Shown: positions 51,551-60,501, counted from the first letter of the stretch. The stretch is DNA of 64,000 bases from Mycobacterium sp. DL440 (GCF_011745145.1 NZ_CP050191.1:1143991-1207990); one strand, 5' to 3'. The notes: generated from the letters alone by a model not told the origin. Made by a program: numbers and translations.

Positions 51551-51724
51551 TGCTGTGCCCCCGTAGGCCAGGCCCCGCGACCGAATGCGACGCGGTAGCT
51601 GTGCATCACCTGTATTGAATACAAATAGTGTGCGCTTCGGCCGGTCGGTGAAACAACCTCGGCGCCGACTCATATTTGCCGGGGCAAGGTCCCGGCTAAG
51701 TCAGAGCGGATTGCATCTGAGCGG
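51551..51724. promoter_or_regulatory. Intergenic region with short perfect palindrome
   Basis: The leftward exported-protein gene must be transcribed from here. TGTATT-G-AATACA (51611-51623) is a perfect 13-base dyad about 60 bases before its start and could be an operator or part of the promoter. Nothing else is recognisable. Confidence 0.35.
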
Positions 51725-52723
51725 TCAGATACGTAACAGGGACTCGACGTTGTTATGGGCGATGGCGTGCATCTGCTGATCGGAAAGCCCGGAACCGGTG
51801 AGGAATTCGCTGACGTTGTCGCGCTTGACGTATGGGAAGTCCTCGGAGTAGATGATTCGGTCGGCCCCCAGGTCGGCCACCACGTGGTCAAGTTGGTGTT
51901 GATTGAACATTCCCGATGGAGTGACCCAGATTTGTTCGCGGTAGTAGTCACTGACGTTGCGGTCATGGCCTGGTCGAACCAACGCGAAGGTTTCGTCGAG
52001 GCGCTCGAGCCAGAACGCCATCACTTCCCCCCAGTGGCCACTCAGCAGTTTCAGGCGCGGGTGCCGGTCCAGCGCACCGGACAGGATCAGCCGGATGACG
52101 TGGATACCGGCTTCCGCGTGCCAGCCGAATGCGGGACCGGAGAACATCACTCCGATGGCGGCAGACCAGTCGCCGAAGTAGTAGGGCCGCGAGACCTGCG
52201 GGTGAGGTAGCCCAGGATGAACATAGATGGGCAGGTCCACTGCCTCCGCCGCGGCGAGTATCGGATCGAAACGGGCGTCATCGAGGAAGAGTCCGTCGAA
52301 TGTTCCGGCGATCAATGCGCCGACGAATCCGAGATCGCCGACGCAGCGACGCAATTCCTCCGCCGCGGCGGAAGGATCGTAGAGCGGCAGGGTGGCGAAG
52401 CCACGGAATCGATCGGGATGTTCGGAGATCTGTTGTGCCAATGAGTCATTGACTTGACGGCACAGTTCCGCCGACTGCGGCGCGGCCAGCGTGCCGGGGC
52501 TGCCGTTGCCGTGCGAAACCACTTGAACGTCAATGCCCACCGCGTCCATGTGCGCCAGCCGATGCCCACCGAGTCGAGTTGCCGCATCGCGGTCGTCGTT
52601 GAAAACCGAACCGAACTCGGCAAGTTCGTCCACGGGTAATCCGCTGGGCGGACCGCCCAACTGGAGGACCCGCTTACTGACCTCAGGGTGCTCGAAGTGT
52701 TCTTCGACGGTGATGATGCGCAT
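51725..52723 (-). CDS. Amidohydrolase (gamma-resorcylate decarboxylase-like)
   Basis: 332 residues. It opens MRIITVEEHFEHP, the ExHF metal motif of the resorcylate decarboxylase/ACMSD group, and has YVHPGLPHPQVSRPYYFGDW, LSGHWGEVMAF and the metal Asp in IIYSEDFPYVKR. This family decarboxylates aromatic or unsaturated acids without oxidation. ATG 52723 has GAAGGAG upstream; ATG 52750, which overlaps the TetR stop (ATGA), is the alternative. Second gene after the TetR in the same operon. Confidence 0.9.
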   Translation of the reverse strand: MRIITVEEHFEHPEVSKRVLQLGGPPSGLPVDELAEFGSVFNDDRDAATRLGGHRLAHMDAVGIDVQVVSHGNGSPGTLAAPQSAELCRQVNDSLAQQISEHPDRFRGFATLPLYDPSAAAEELRRCVGDLGFVGALIAGTFDGLFLDDARFDPILAAAEAVDLPIYVHPGLPHPQVSRPYYFGDWSAAIGVMFSGPAFGWHAEAGIHVIRLILSGALDRHPRLKLLSGHWGEVMAFWLERLDETFALVRPGHDRNVSDYYREQIWVTPSGMFNQHQLDHVVADLGADRIIYSEDFPYVKRDNVSEFLTGSGLSDQQMHAIAHNNVESLLRI

Positions 52724-52746
52724 CAGGTCAGCTCCTTCGATCCTGG

Positions 52747-53361
52747 TCATGGCTTCGATGTCAGCACGCTTTGGATTGCCGGTGCGACGAGTGCCGCCAG
52801 CGTCGCGATATCGGCTTTGACGAGCACGGGGACACCCACGACCTGGCGCCCCATGACGAGGCCGACCAGCAACGACGACGCAAGCCCGGCCCGCAGCACC
52901 GCGTCGTCGTCGATGGCGCCCGCGGCGGCGGCATCGAGGAGCCGTGCCTGGATAAATTCGCGCAGCTGAGTGTTCGCCTGCTCGTTGACCACGGCGCCTC
53001 GAAGCATCGCCATGAGTGGCTCCGAATCCGCCGGGGCACCCACCCACACGTCCAGAAAGGTGCGGACAACTCGTTCTCCGAGGCGTTCGTGAGGTCCGTC
53101 GAACGCACTGGTCAAGCGCGCCAAGGTATCCGGTGAGATCGACATCACGGCGGCGAACAGCTCATCTTTGGACCGGAAGAACTGCATCACCAGGGCGGCA
53201 TCAACCCCGGCATCGGACGCCACCTGCCTGATGGTCGTCGCGGCGAATCCGTGACTGGCAAACCGGCTGCGGGCCGCGTCGAGGATGGATTGCCGAGTCG
53301 TGTTGGTACCCGGCCGCCGCCCGCGGCGCTGTTCCGGTGCCGGCCGAATCCTCGCGCTCAT
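52747..53361 (-). CDS. TetR family transcriptional regulator
   Basis: 204 residues: helix-turn-helix at about 22-68 (RQSILDAARSRFASHGFAAT ... VDAALVMQFFRSKDELFAAV) and a TetR_C domain ending SVLTSKP. First gene of the leftward operon with the decarboxylase-like gene and divergent from the CocE-type hydrolase. A perfect palindrome at 53390-53409, between the two divergent starts, is its likely operator, giving control of both sides. Confidence 0.92.
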   Translation of the reverse strand: MSARIRPAPEQRRGRRPGTNTTRQSILDAARSRFASHGFAATTIRQVASDAGVDAALVMQFFRSKDELFAAVMSISPDTLARLTSAFDGPHERLGERVVRTFLDVWVGAPADSEPLMAMLRGAVVNEQANTQLREFIQARLLDAAAAGAIDDDAVLRAGLASSLLVGLVMGRQVVGVPVLVKADIATLAALVAPAIQSVLTSKP

Positions 53362-53389
53362 GGCTGCAATTTACCGCTCCTTGTGTAGA

Positions 53390-53409
53390 ATATCAACGTG
53401 TGTTGATAT
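53390..53409. promoter_or_regulatory. TetR operator candidate (perfect palindrome)
   Basis: ATATCAACGTGTGTTGATAT: 8-base arms with a GTGT centre, 29 bases before the TetR start and 48 bases before the CocE-type hydrolase start. AT-rich arms and central position between divergent genes are typical of a TetR autoregulatory site. Confidence 0.65.
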
Positions 53410-53456
53410 GATCGGGCGATCATGCCCCGATCGAGGGGTGACTGAAAGGGGTGGAT

Positions 53457-55232
53457 ATGGCCCAGGAGAAAGTATTCATGCCGTCCCGTCCGTTGGAACC
53501 TGGTGACAGGTACGGAGTGCTGAGCGGATTCGATCCGGGTATGCGTACTCTGCCGGCGGGATTTCGCCTCGCACCAGCATTCAAGGCGTTGCCGGTCGAC
53601 ATCGTGCTGGATAAGGACGTGGCCGTCCGGATGCGGGACGGTGTGACAACCTATGTCGATATTTTGCGGCCCGCCGGCGCCGCGAAAGTGCCGGTCATTG
53701 TGGCCTGGAGCCCGTATGGCAAGGGCGAGGGCAGTGCCCCAGCGGCCATGGGAGTGTTCGGGCTGGTCGGCCTGGAGAACGGAATCGTCTCCGGTCTGCA
53801 CAAGTTTGAGGGCCCCGACCCGGCGTATTGGTGTGCCCAGGGCTATGCGATCTGCAACCCGGACGTTCGCGGTGTCTCAGATTCAGAGGGCGACAGTGTT
53901 CTATGGGATCGCCAAGAGGGTCAGGACTGCCACGATCTGATCGAGTGGCTGGCCGTCCAGGAATGGTGCACCGGCAAGGTGGCGATGAGTGGAACCTCCT
54001 ATCTCGCTGTCGCGCAATGGTTCGCCGCTGCCGAGCGGCCGCCCCACCTGGCCGCGATCAATCCGTGGGAGGGCGTGAGCGATGTCTACCGCGATCTCGT
54101 GATGCGCGGCGGCATGCCCGACACCGGGTTCGCCAGACAGCTCCGCGACAACAGCTATTGGGGTAAGAGTCGCAAGGAGGACATCCTCGCCGAGGCCGAG
54201 CGCTATCCGCTCATGAACGCCTTGTGGCAGAACAAGATCCCACGCGTCGATTACATCAACGTGCCGGCGTACGTAGTGGCCAGCTACTCCAATTCTCTGC
54301 ATACGGTGGGCACATTCCGCGCGTGGCGCGGGTTGGGTTCAAAACAGAAGTGGCTGCGTATCCACGACAGCCAGGAATGGCCGGACTACTACGACGAGGC
54401 GAACAGGGAGGACCTGCGCAGGTTCTTCGATCACTTCCTGAAGAGTGAAGACAACGGCTGGGAGCAGACTCCGCGCATCCGGTACGCCGTCCTCGATCTT
54501 GAAGGTGGTAATCAGGTCAACCTGCCGGCAGACAAGTTTCCACCGCAAGGCGTCGTCTACACGAAGTACTACCTTGACGGTCGCACACGCACCCTGCATA
54601 TGGACGCACCGGCAGGGGACGTGGCGACGACGTATGAGGCGGAAGCCAATCCGGGCCTGGTCTCGTTCATCGTCCGCTTTGACGAGGAGACCACGATGGT
54701 CGGCTATCCCAAGGCGCGGCTATGGGTCGAAGCGAACGGGAGTGACGACATGGATCTCTTCGTCTTCGTCCAGAAACTGAACGCGCAAGGGACGGCCCTG
54801 CAGGAATTCACCGTGCCCAACCAGTCGGCGATGATCCACGACGTGACCGAACAGGGGGCCTCGATCCTTCGGTACAAGGGGTCGTGCGGTCGTCTACGCG
54901 TGTCGATGCGGCACTTGGACCAGACGGCATCGACCGACGAAGTCCCTGTCCACAGCTTCGACCGCGTCGAGAAGCTGAACCCGGGTGACGTCGTCGATGT
55001 CGAGATCGAGCTGTCCCCGATCGGTATGGTGTTCCACCCCGGCGAGCAGCTGCGCCTGGTTATCAGCGCCAAGGATCTTTTCGGCCCGTGGATGCCCGGA
55101 CTTCGGGAGTACATCCCGCAGAACAGCGGCCAGCATGTCATCCACTCCGGCGGATCGCGAGCTTCGTTTCTCCAACTGCCGGTGAGGGCCGGCGGCTCAA
55201 GCGCTATGTGCCGACCAATGCCGGCGGCTTGA
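53457..55232 (+). CDS. CocE/NonD family hydrolase (X-Pro dipeptidyl-peptidase-like)
   Basis: 591 residues: N-terminal alpha/beta-hydrolase (about 45-330) with VPVIVAWSPYGKGEG, NPDVRGVSDSEG and nucleophile elbow MSGTSYLAVAQW, then a C-terminal jelly-roll domain (about 350-590) typical of cocaine esterase/X-Pro peptidases. ATG 53457 has AAAGGGG 7 bases upstream (GTG 53451 is less likely). It probably hydrolyses a bulky ester or amide. Its 3' end overlaps the convergent amidohydrolase by 29 bases. Confidence 0.92.
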   Translation: MAQEKVFMPSRPLEPGDRYGVLSGFDPGMRTLPAGFRLAPAFKALPVDIVLDKDVAVRMRDGVTTYVDILRPAGAAKVPVIVAWSPYGKGEGSAPAAMGVFGLVGLENGIVSGLHKFEGPDPAYWCAQGYAICNPDVRGVSDSEGDSVLWDRQEGQDCHDLIEWLAVQEWCTGKVAMSGTSYLAVAQWFAAAERPPHLAAINPWEGVSDVYRDLVMRGGMPDTGFARQLRDNSYWGKSRKEDILAEAERYPLMNALWQNKIPRVDYINVPAYVVASYSNSLHTVGTFRAWRGLGSKQKWLRIHDSQEWPDYYDEANREDLRRFFDHFLKSEDNGWEQTPRIRYAVLDLEGGNQVNLPADKFPPQGVVYTKYYLDGRTRTLHMDAPAGDVATTYEAEANPGLVSFIVRFDEETTMVGYPKARLWVEANGSDDMDLFVFVQKLNAQGTALQEFTVPNQSAMIHDVTEQGASILRYKGSCGRLRVSMRHLDQTASTDEVPVHSFDRVEKLNPGDVVDVEIELSPIGMVFHPGEQLRLVISAKDLFGPWMPGLREYIPQNSGQHVIHSGGSRASFLQLPVRAGGSSAMCRPMPAA

Positions 55233-56436
55233 CCGCGTCCGGATCGGGGTTGGCGATGGGCAGGCCCATGAACCGTCGGGCGTTGTCACCCATGAAGTCG
55301 TAGGTACGACGGATGTCCATGCCCTCGGCGTACTTCCAGAAACCCTTCGGTTCGGCCAGGCCTTCGGGATGCGGGTAGTCCGATCCGAACAGCACCTTGT
55401 CCCAGCCGACCGTTTCCACCACGTCGGAAACGCATCCCTCCCAGAACGGGCTGACCCAGATGTTGCGGCGGAACACATCATGCGGGTGCTCGGGGAAGTT
55501 CTGCGGCATTTTCTTGTACAGGTCGGCGAAATCGTGAAACAGCGGGAAGATCCAGCTGCTGCCGTTCTCGACGCTGGCGATGCGCAATTTGGGGAACCTG
55601 GTCAGGGTGCCGTGGCAGATCAGGGCGGCCAGCATGTCGGCGATCTCGCGGTGGCCCAGCACCATCCAGCGGAATGCGCTCTGCGCCATGAAATTCTGGG
55701 TGTAGGGCGGTTCCCACTTGTTGACGTACTCGTCGAGCGGAGGATAACTGGCGTGCAGCACGATGGGCAGACCGGCGGCCTCGACGTCACGCCAGAACGG
55801 GTCGAACTCCGGCAGCGCGGGGGAGCGCCAGCCGTGCAGCCCGTTAACCGGGCCGGGCTTGATCAACGCCACCTTGCCGCCGTTGGCAAGGATCCACTCC
55901 AGTTCCCGTTGTGCCGCATCGACTTCGGAGAGGTTGATGATGGGTGTGGAGAACACCCGACTCTCGTAGTCGAAGCCCCAATGTTCGAGGATCCACTCAT
56001 TGAGGGCGTGGACGATGGCCAGGGTCAGCTGCGGGTCGTCGGCGCTGGAGTGCTCGACGAGGCTGCCCAGCGTCGGATAGTTCAGCGCCTCGACCACACC
56101 CTGGCGGTCCAGCTCTTTGACGCGGTCCGCCGGGTTTCGGGTGGCCGCGGGCGCCTCGATCGCCTTGCCCTGCATCTCCCGTAACGTCAGGCCGTCGGCG
56201 TTTTCGCCCGCGAAGAACTTCTCGTGCGCACCGGGCGCGGCGACGCGCTCGAAGGTCGGGTTCGGGATGAAGTCGGTGACGCGGTTGTTGATGACCACCC
56301 GGGTCTGACGACCGAACTGCGCGTATTGCACCGCGCGACTGTATTGCTCGGGTAGGAATTTGGTCAGCGCATCAGCGGTTTCGTACATATGCTGGTCGGC
56401 ATCGAAAATTGGTGCGTCCCTGAACTGTTCATTCAT
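55204..56436 (-). CDS. Amidohydrolase (PF04909, ACMSD-like)
   Basis: 410 residues, closely related to 44843-46090: DADQHMYETADAL (metal motif), DFIPNPTFERV, IVLHASYPPLDEY, LICHGTLTRFPKLRIASVE and LFGSDYPHPEGLAEP with the metal Asp. Possible decarboxylase or C-C hydrolase. It follows the Ltp thiolase/DUF35 pair in the same direction but a 60-base palindrome separates them, so its expression may be partly independent. A start at ATG 56436 is supported by GGGAG upstream. Confidence 0.9.
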   Translation of the reverse strand: MNEQFRDAPIFDADQHMYETADALTKFLPEQYSRAVQYAQFGRQTRVVINNRVTDFIPNPTFERVAAPGAHEKFFAGENADGLTLREMQGKAIEAPAATRNPADRVKELDRQGVVEALNYPTLGSLVEHSSADDPQLTLAIVHALNEWILEHWGFDYESRVFSTPIINLSEVDAAQRELEWILANGGKVALIKPGPVNGLHGWRSPALPEFDPFWRDVEAAGLPIVLHASYPPLDEYVNKWEPPYTQNFMAQSAFRWMVLGHREIADMLAALICHGTLTRFPKLRIASVENGSSWIFPLFHDFADLYKKMPQNFPEHPHDVFRRNIWVSPFWEGCVSDVVETVGWDKVLFGSDYPHPEGLAEPKGFWKYAEGMDIRRTYDFMGDNARRFMGLPIANPDPDAVKPPALVGT

Positions 56437-56456
56437 GTTGGTGGTCTCCCTATCCG

Positions 56457-56516
56457 GCGAGCAGACACAAACCGGTAGGTTTTTGCCCGAAAAGGTACGG
56501 GTTTGCGTCTGCTCGG
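56457..56516. repeat. 60-base palindromic intergenic element (copy 5)
   Basis: Exactly 60 bases, ends GCGAGCAGACAC and GCGTCTGCTCGG; 16-base arms 56458-56473 and 56500-56515 pair with a single mismatch. An inner TTTT/AAAA stem closes the loop. It lies 8 bases after the Ltp-type thiolase stop and 20 bases before the amidohydrolase start, both leftward. Confidence 0.88.
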
Positions 56517-56524
56517 CGATGAAA

Positions 56525-57673
56525 TCAGAGGGTCAGGACGGTGGCGCCGGCGGTGCCGGGGGCTCCGTACAGCTGTGCGAAGCCGACCCGCGGATTGCCG
56601 GGCACCTGACGGTCACCGGCCTCGCCACGCAACTGGCGCACCAGCTCGTGGATCTGGCGCAGGCCCGACGCGCCGATCGGCTCGCCGTTGGCGATCAGGC
56701 CGCCGTCGGTATTGACCGGCAGTGACCCGCCGATCTCGGTGGCGCCGTCGGCCAGCAGCTTCTCCTGGTCGCCATCGGAACAGAATCCGCATTCGGCCAT
56801 GTGAATGATCTCGGCGCCGGCATCGGTGTCCTGCAGCTGTACGACGTCGACGTCTTCGGGCGCGACCCCGGCCTTTTCGAACGCAGCGCGGGCGGCGTAC
56901 ACCGTCGGAGCCACGTCCTCTTCCACCGGCGCGCAGGTGGTGTTGACCTCGTAGGCGCCGTAGCGGCGGGTCCGGACCTCGACGGCCTTGAGGTACACCG
57001 GCTTGTCGGTGTAGCGATGCGCGATGTCGGCTCGGCACATCACCACTGCGGCCGCGCCCTCGTCGGGGGCGCAGAACATGTACTGGGTCAGCGGATAGTT
57101 GAGCATCGTCGAGTTGAGGATGTCGTCCTCGCTGATCGGCTTGCGCCGGAACGCGTTCGGGTTCAGTGCGCCGTTGCGGAAGTTCTTGTTGGCCACCTTG
57201 GCCAGCGTGCGCTGAGAGATGTTGTGCTCGTGCAGGTAGCGGTTGGCCTTCATGCCGAAGAACTGTGTGGTGAGGTACTGGCCGTTCTCGGCGTACCAGC
57301 TGGGCATCCCGACCAATGACGGGTCTTCGGTGAACGCGCCGCGGGGGTGCTTGTCCAGGCCGACGGCGATGCCGATGTCGTAGTCGCCGAGCCGGATCCC
57401 GTCAGCGCAGGCCTTTGTGGCACTGGCGGCGGTGGCACAGGCGTTGAACACGTTGGTGAACGGAATGCCGGTTAGGCCTACCATCCCGACGATGGCGTCG
57501 GGGTTGGCGACCGTCCAGCTGCCTCCGGTCGCGGCGCCGATGTCTTTCCAGTCGACTCCGGCGTCGGCGACCGCGGCGAAGATGGCATCCACACCCATCG
57601 CCATCGCGGACTTGCCCTCGAAGCGGCCGAACGGGTGCAGGCCGACGCCGATGATGGCTACGTCATTGGTCAT
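56525..57673 (-). CDS. Lipid-transfer-protein-type thiolase (SCP-x/Ltp-like)
   Basis: 382 residues of the thiolase superfamily, Ltp/SCP-x branch. The Cys region is FNACATAASATKACADG (Cys about 83), the NEAF equivalent is LQDTDAGAEIIHMAE, and the GHP motif is GEPIGASG, with Glu in place of the catalytic His. Ltp proteins pair with DUF35 subunits and can work as thiolases or as retro-aldolases in side-chain removal. Here the DUF35 gene is directly upstream with a 4-base overlap, so a two-subunit complex is very likely. Confidence 0.9.
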   Translation of the reverse strand: MTNDVAIIGVGLHPFGRFEGKSAMAMGVDAIFAAVADAGVDWKDIGAATGGSWTVANPDAIVGMVGLTGIPFTNVFNACATAASATKACADGIRLGDYDIGIAVGLDKHPRGAFTEDPSLVGMPSWYAENGQYLTTQFFGMKANRYLHEHNISQRTLAKVANKNFRNGALNPNAFRRKPISEDDILNSTMLNYPLTQYMFCAPDEGAAAVVMCRADIAHRYTDKPVYLKAVEVRTRRYGAYEVNTTCAPVEEDVAPTVYAARAAFEKAGVAPEDVDVVQLQDTDAGAEIIHMAECGFCSDGDQEKLLADGATEIGGSLPVNTDGGLIANGEPIGASGLRQIHELVRQLRGEAGDRQVPGNPRVGFAQLYGAPGTAGATVLTL

Positions 57674-58119
57674 TGGGCGGAACCTTTCGGCGCGAAGGCG
57701 AAGGTGACGATGTCGACCGGGCTATCGGGGTCATCTTCGTCCTTCGCAAACGGGATCATGGTGAGTTCGACGTCCATGCCGAATTGCAGTTTGGCGGGGT
57801 CGTTTTCGGTGAGGCGGCCTTCGACGCGCAGGACGGGTCCGGTGTCGTCGGCGAGTTCGATGAGGCCGACGCCGAAGGGGACGAAGGCTTTTCCGGTGGG
57901 GCCTTTGTAGGGGGCGCCGGGTGGGAAGCCCTGGGTGGTCCAGGCGATGACGGTGCCGCGCCGGGGTAGGCGGGTCTGTTCGGTGTTACCGCCGGAGCAT
58001 TTGGGGCAGCGGGCCTGGGCTGGGAATGTGGTGGCTGTGCAGTCGGTGCAGCGGCTGCCGATCAGCTGGGGTTCGGCGTCGGGCCACGTCGAGATCTCTG
58101 GGGCCAGCGCTTTCTGCAT
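57670..58119 (-). CDS. DUF35 / OB-fold Zn-ribbon protein, partner of Ltp thiolase
   Basis: 149 residues. A rubredoxin-like zinc ribbon C-x2-C-x10-C-x2-C (CTDCTATTFPAQARCPKC, about residues 24-41) is followed by an OB fold (about 55-140, GTVIAWTTQGFPPGAPYKGP). Matches the DUF35 partner family of Ltp2-type aldolases (ChsH2 C-terminal domain). ATG start overlaps nothing upstream and has GAGGAG; its stop overlaps the thiolase ATG. Expressed from a promoter that includes the palindrome at 58155. Confidence 0.92.
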   Translation of the reverse strand: MQKALAPEISTWPDAEPQLIGSRCTDCTATTFPAQARCPKCSGGNTEQTRLPRRGTVIAWTTQGFPPGAPYKGPTGKAFVPFGVGLIELADDTGPVLRVEGRLTENDPAKLQFGMDVELTMIPFAKDEDDPDSPVDIVTFAFAPKGSAQ

Positions 58120-58154
58120 TGTGAGCTCCTCTTATCGCCGGACTACGCACACCA

Positions 58155-58171
58155 ACTGTAATTCTTACAGT
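58155..58171. promoter_or_regulatory. 17-bp palindrome over a bidirectional promoter
   Basis: ACTGTAA-TTC-TTACAGT, perfect 7-base arms. On each strand the 3' arm ends in TACAGT, a TANNNT-type -10 box, so one palindrome may cover the promoters of both the leftward DUF35/thiolase operon (start 58119) and the rightward molybdopterin oxidoreductase (start 58215). Identical arms occur at 60478. Confidence 0.65.
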
Positions 58172-58214
58172 AGCGTATATCGGGCAGTGTTCCAGCCCCT
58201 GTTCGGAGGTATCG

Positions 58215-60398
58215 ATGTCACCGTCAACCGTCGAGCAGAAACCGACCTTCTGCCGCATCTGTGAGCCGCTCTGCGGGATGATCGCGACCGTCGAAGACGG
58301 CCGCCTCACCGCGCTGCGCCCGGACAAGGAGCATCCGCTCTCGGCGGGCTTCGCGTGCCAGAAGGGCATCGCGTTCACCGAGGTGGTCAATGATCCGGAC
58401 CGGGTGACCACGCCGCTGAAGCGCACCGAGAGCGGGTTCGAGCCCGTCAGCTGGGACGCCGCGCTCGACGACATCGCTGCCAGGCTGACCGAGATCCACC
58501 GCAGGCACGGTTCCGGAGCTCTGGCCTGGTACATGGGCAATCCCGCGGCCTTCAGCTACTCACACCTGTTCGCCGCGATGGCGTTCGCCAAGGGGATCGG
58601 TGGCGACAGCCACTTCTTCAGCTCCTCGACCCAGGACACCAGCAGCCGGCTGCTGGCCAATCAATTCCTCTACGGCGCGCCGTTCCCAGTGCCCATTCCA
58701 GACCTGATGCGGACCGATCTGCTGGTGATGCTCGGCGCGAATCCGGTGGTGTCCCATGGCAGTTTTCTGACGGCGCCGCGGATCAAAGACCGCATGCACG
58801 ACATCGTCAAGCGCGGCGGCCGGGTTGTGGTGGTCGATCCGCGGCGCAGTGAGACTGCCGCCCAGTTCGAATGGCTCGGCATCACCCCGGATGCGGATGC
58901 GTACCTCCTGTTGTCGATTCTGCAAGTGCTGTTCGCCGAGGGGTCGGTAAGTGCCAGGGCCCGGACCCAGGCCGACGGCCTCGACTGGCTGCACGGGCAA
59001 TGCGCGCCGTTCACTCCCGAAGCGACGCAGTCTCACACCGGTATTGACCCGGACACGGTGCGTGCGTTGGCTCGCGATCTGGCGTCCATCCCGCGAGCGG
59101 CGGTTTACGGCCGGCTGGGGACGTGTGTCGGCCGCAACGGCACGCTGACCACCTACCTCCTCGACGCGGTCAACCTCGTCGCGGGCAATCTGGACACCCC
59201 GGGCGGCAGCGTGTTCAGCACGTTGGGCATCCCCGGTCAGAAGTGGGGCTCGATGGCGATGGGCGTCTCGCTCCGTAGGAGTTACCGCACCAAACGCACT
59301 CGGGTTGGCGGGTTCCGGTCCGTGATCGGGGCCGAGCCTGCTGCGTTCATGGCCAAGGAGATCACCACGCCCGGTGACAGGCAGGTCAAGGCGATGTTCA
59401 TCGGAGCGGGAAACCCGGTGCTATCGGTCCCCAACGGAGCGGAGCTGGAAGAAGCGCTGGGCGCGGTCGATCTGTCAGTGGGGCTGGACCTCTATGTCAA
59501 CGAGACCACCGCGCACTGTGACTACGTGCTGCCGGTGACGACGATGTACGAGCGCGATGACTTCGCCGTGACGTTCCAGATGTTCCAGGCCACCCCGTTC
59601 CGTCAGGCCACCGACGCGGTGGTGGAACCGACGGGCGAGGCTCGCACCGAATGGGACATCGTCGTTGACCTGATCGGCAGAATGGGTGTTCGTACACCGG
59701 TTTTCGTCGCGATTCGGCTGGCGGCCAAGCGAGCCGTCCGACGCGGCCGTCGGCTCAGTCCCCGGCCGATGATCGACATGATGATTCGCATGGCCGACGG
59801 CGGTGACCGCTTCGGGCTGCGCCATGGCGGATTGACATTCCGCCGCCTGGCCGAAGAACATCCGCACGGCGTCGTGGTGGCGCCCAATCTCCGCACCGGA
59901 GTGCTCGGCGAGGTGGTGGTGTATCCGAAGGGGCGGATACGGCTCGCACATGAGGACATCGCGTCGGAGATCACCGCGATGTCGCGTCGCGCTGCACCGG
60001 ACGGCTTTCCGCTGCGCATGATCGGGATGCGTGAGCCACGCTCGGAGAACTCGTGGTTGCACAATTCGCCGTTGCTCATGCGCGGCAACAGGTTTCACCG
60101 CGCACTCATGCATTCCGAGGATGCTGCGGTGCGTCGCCTCGCGGATGGCGACGAGGTGCGGGTTCGATCGCCCTACGGCCAGATCGACATCGCACTGTCG
60201 CTCACCGACGACATCGTGCGCGGCACCGTCGCGATACCGCATGGATGGGGTCACAAAGGCAGTGGTGGCTGGCGGATCGCCAATCAGGCCGGCGGTGCCA
60301 ACGTCAACCAGTTGATGTCCAGCGATCCGGCCGATGTCGAGGCGCTGGCCGGCATGTCCTGGCTGACGGGTGTGCCGGTGCAGGTGGAATCCCGCTGA
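58215..60398 (+). CDS. Molybdopterin-dependent oxidoreductase (formate dehydrogenase/DMSO reductase family)
   Basis: 727 residues. The N-terminal [4Fe-4S] motif is C13-x2-C16-x3-C20-x27-C48, the molybdopterin-binding core spans about 55-560 (MLGANPVVSHGS, VVVVDPRRSETA, GNLDTPGGSVFS), and the C-terminal molydopterin dinucleotide domain is about 605-727 (GDEVRVRSPYG, GWGHKG). No Cys or Sec is seen at the usual Mo-ligand region (near residues 110-150), so formate dehydrogenase activity is doubtful. The ribosome site is GGAGGT before ATG 58215. Such soluble single-subunit enzymes often act as dehydrogenases or hydroxylases. Confidence 0.9.
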   Translation: MSPSTVEQKPTFCRICEPLCGMIATVEDGRLTALRPDKEHPLSAGFACQKGIAFTEVVNDPDRVTTPLKRTESGFEPVSWDAALDDIAARLTEIHRRHGSGALAWYMGNPAAFSYSHLFAAMAFAKGIGGDSHFFSSSTQDTSSRLLANQFLYGAPFPVPIPDLMRTDLLVMLGANPVVSHGSFLTAPRIKDRMHDIVKRGGRVVVVDPRRSETAAQFEWLGITPDADAYLLLSILQVLFAEGSVSARARTQADGLDWLHGQCAPFTPEATQSHTGIDPDTVRALARDLASIPRAAVYGRLGTCVGRNGTLTTYLLDAVNLVAGNLDTPGGSVFSTLGIPGQKWGSMAMGVSLRRSYRTKRTRVGGFRSVIGAEPAAFMAKEITTPGDRQVKAMFIGAGNPVLSVPNGAELEEALGAVDLSVGLDLYVNETTAHCDYVLPVTTMYERDDFAVTFQMFQATPFRQATDAVVEPTGEARTEWDIVVDLIGRMGVRTPVFVAIRLAAKRAVRRGRRLSPRPMIDMMIRMADGGDRFGLRHGGLTFRRLAEEHPHGVVVAPNLRTGVLGEVVVYPKGRIRLAHEDIASEITAMSRRAAPDGFPLRMIGMREPRSENSWLHNSPLLMRGNRFHRALMHSEDAAVRRLADGDEVRVRSPYGQIDIALSLTDDIVRGTVAIPHGWGHKGSGGWRIANQAGGANVNQLMSSDPADVEALAGMSWLTGVPVQVESR

Positions 60399-60477
60399 TG
60401 TCCCGCGAAACGGCATTCCGGCAGGGAAAGTACGAGTACTCGCCTGCTGGAACGCCGTTTCGGCGGCGGAGGACATT

Positions 60478-60494
60478 ACTGTAAGTGTTACAGT
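60478..60494 (+). promoter_or_regulatory. 17-bp palindrome and leaderless promoter of the aldehyde dehydrogenase
   Basis: ACTGTAA-GTG-TTACAGT, same arms as the site at 58155. TACAGT (60489-60494) ends 7 bases before the GTG at 60502, exactly where a -10 box would sit for a leaderless mRNA, and there is no ribosome site. The operator therefore overlaps the promoter core. Confidence 0.65.
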
Positions 60495-60501
60495 TGTACG
60501 C

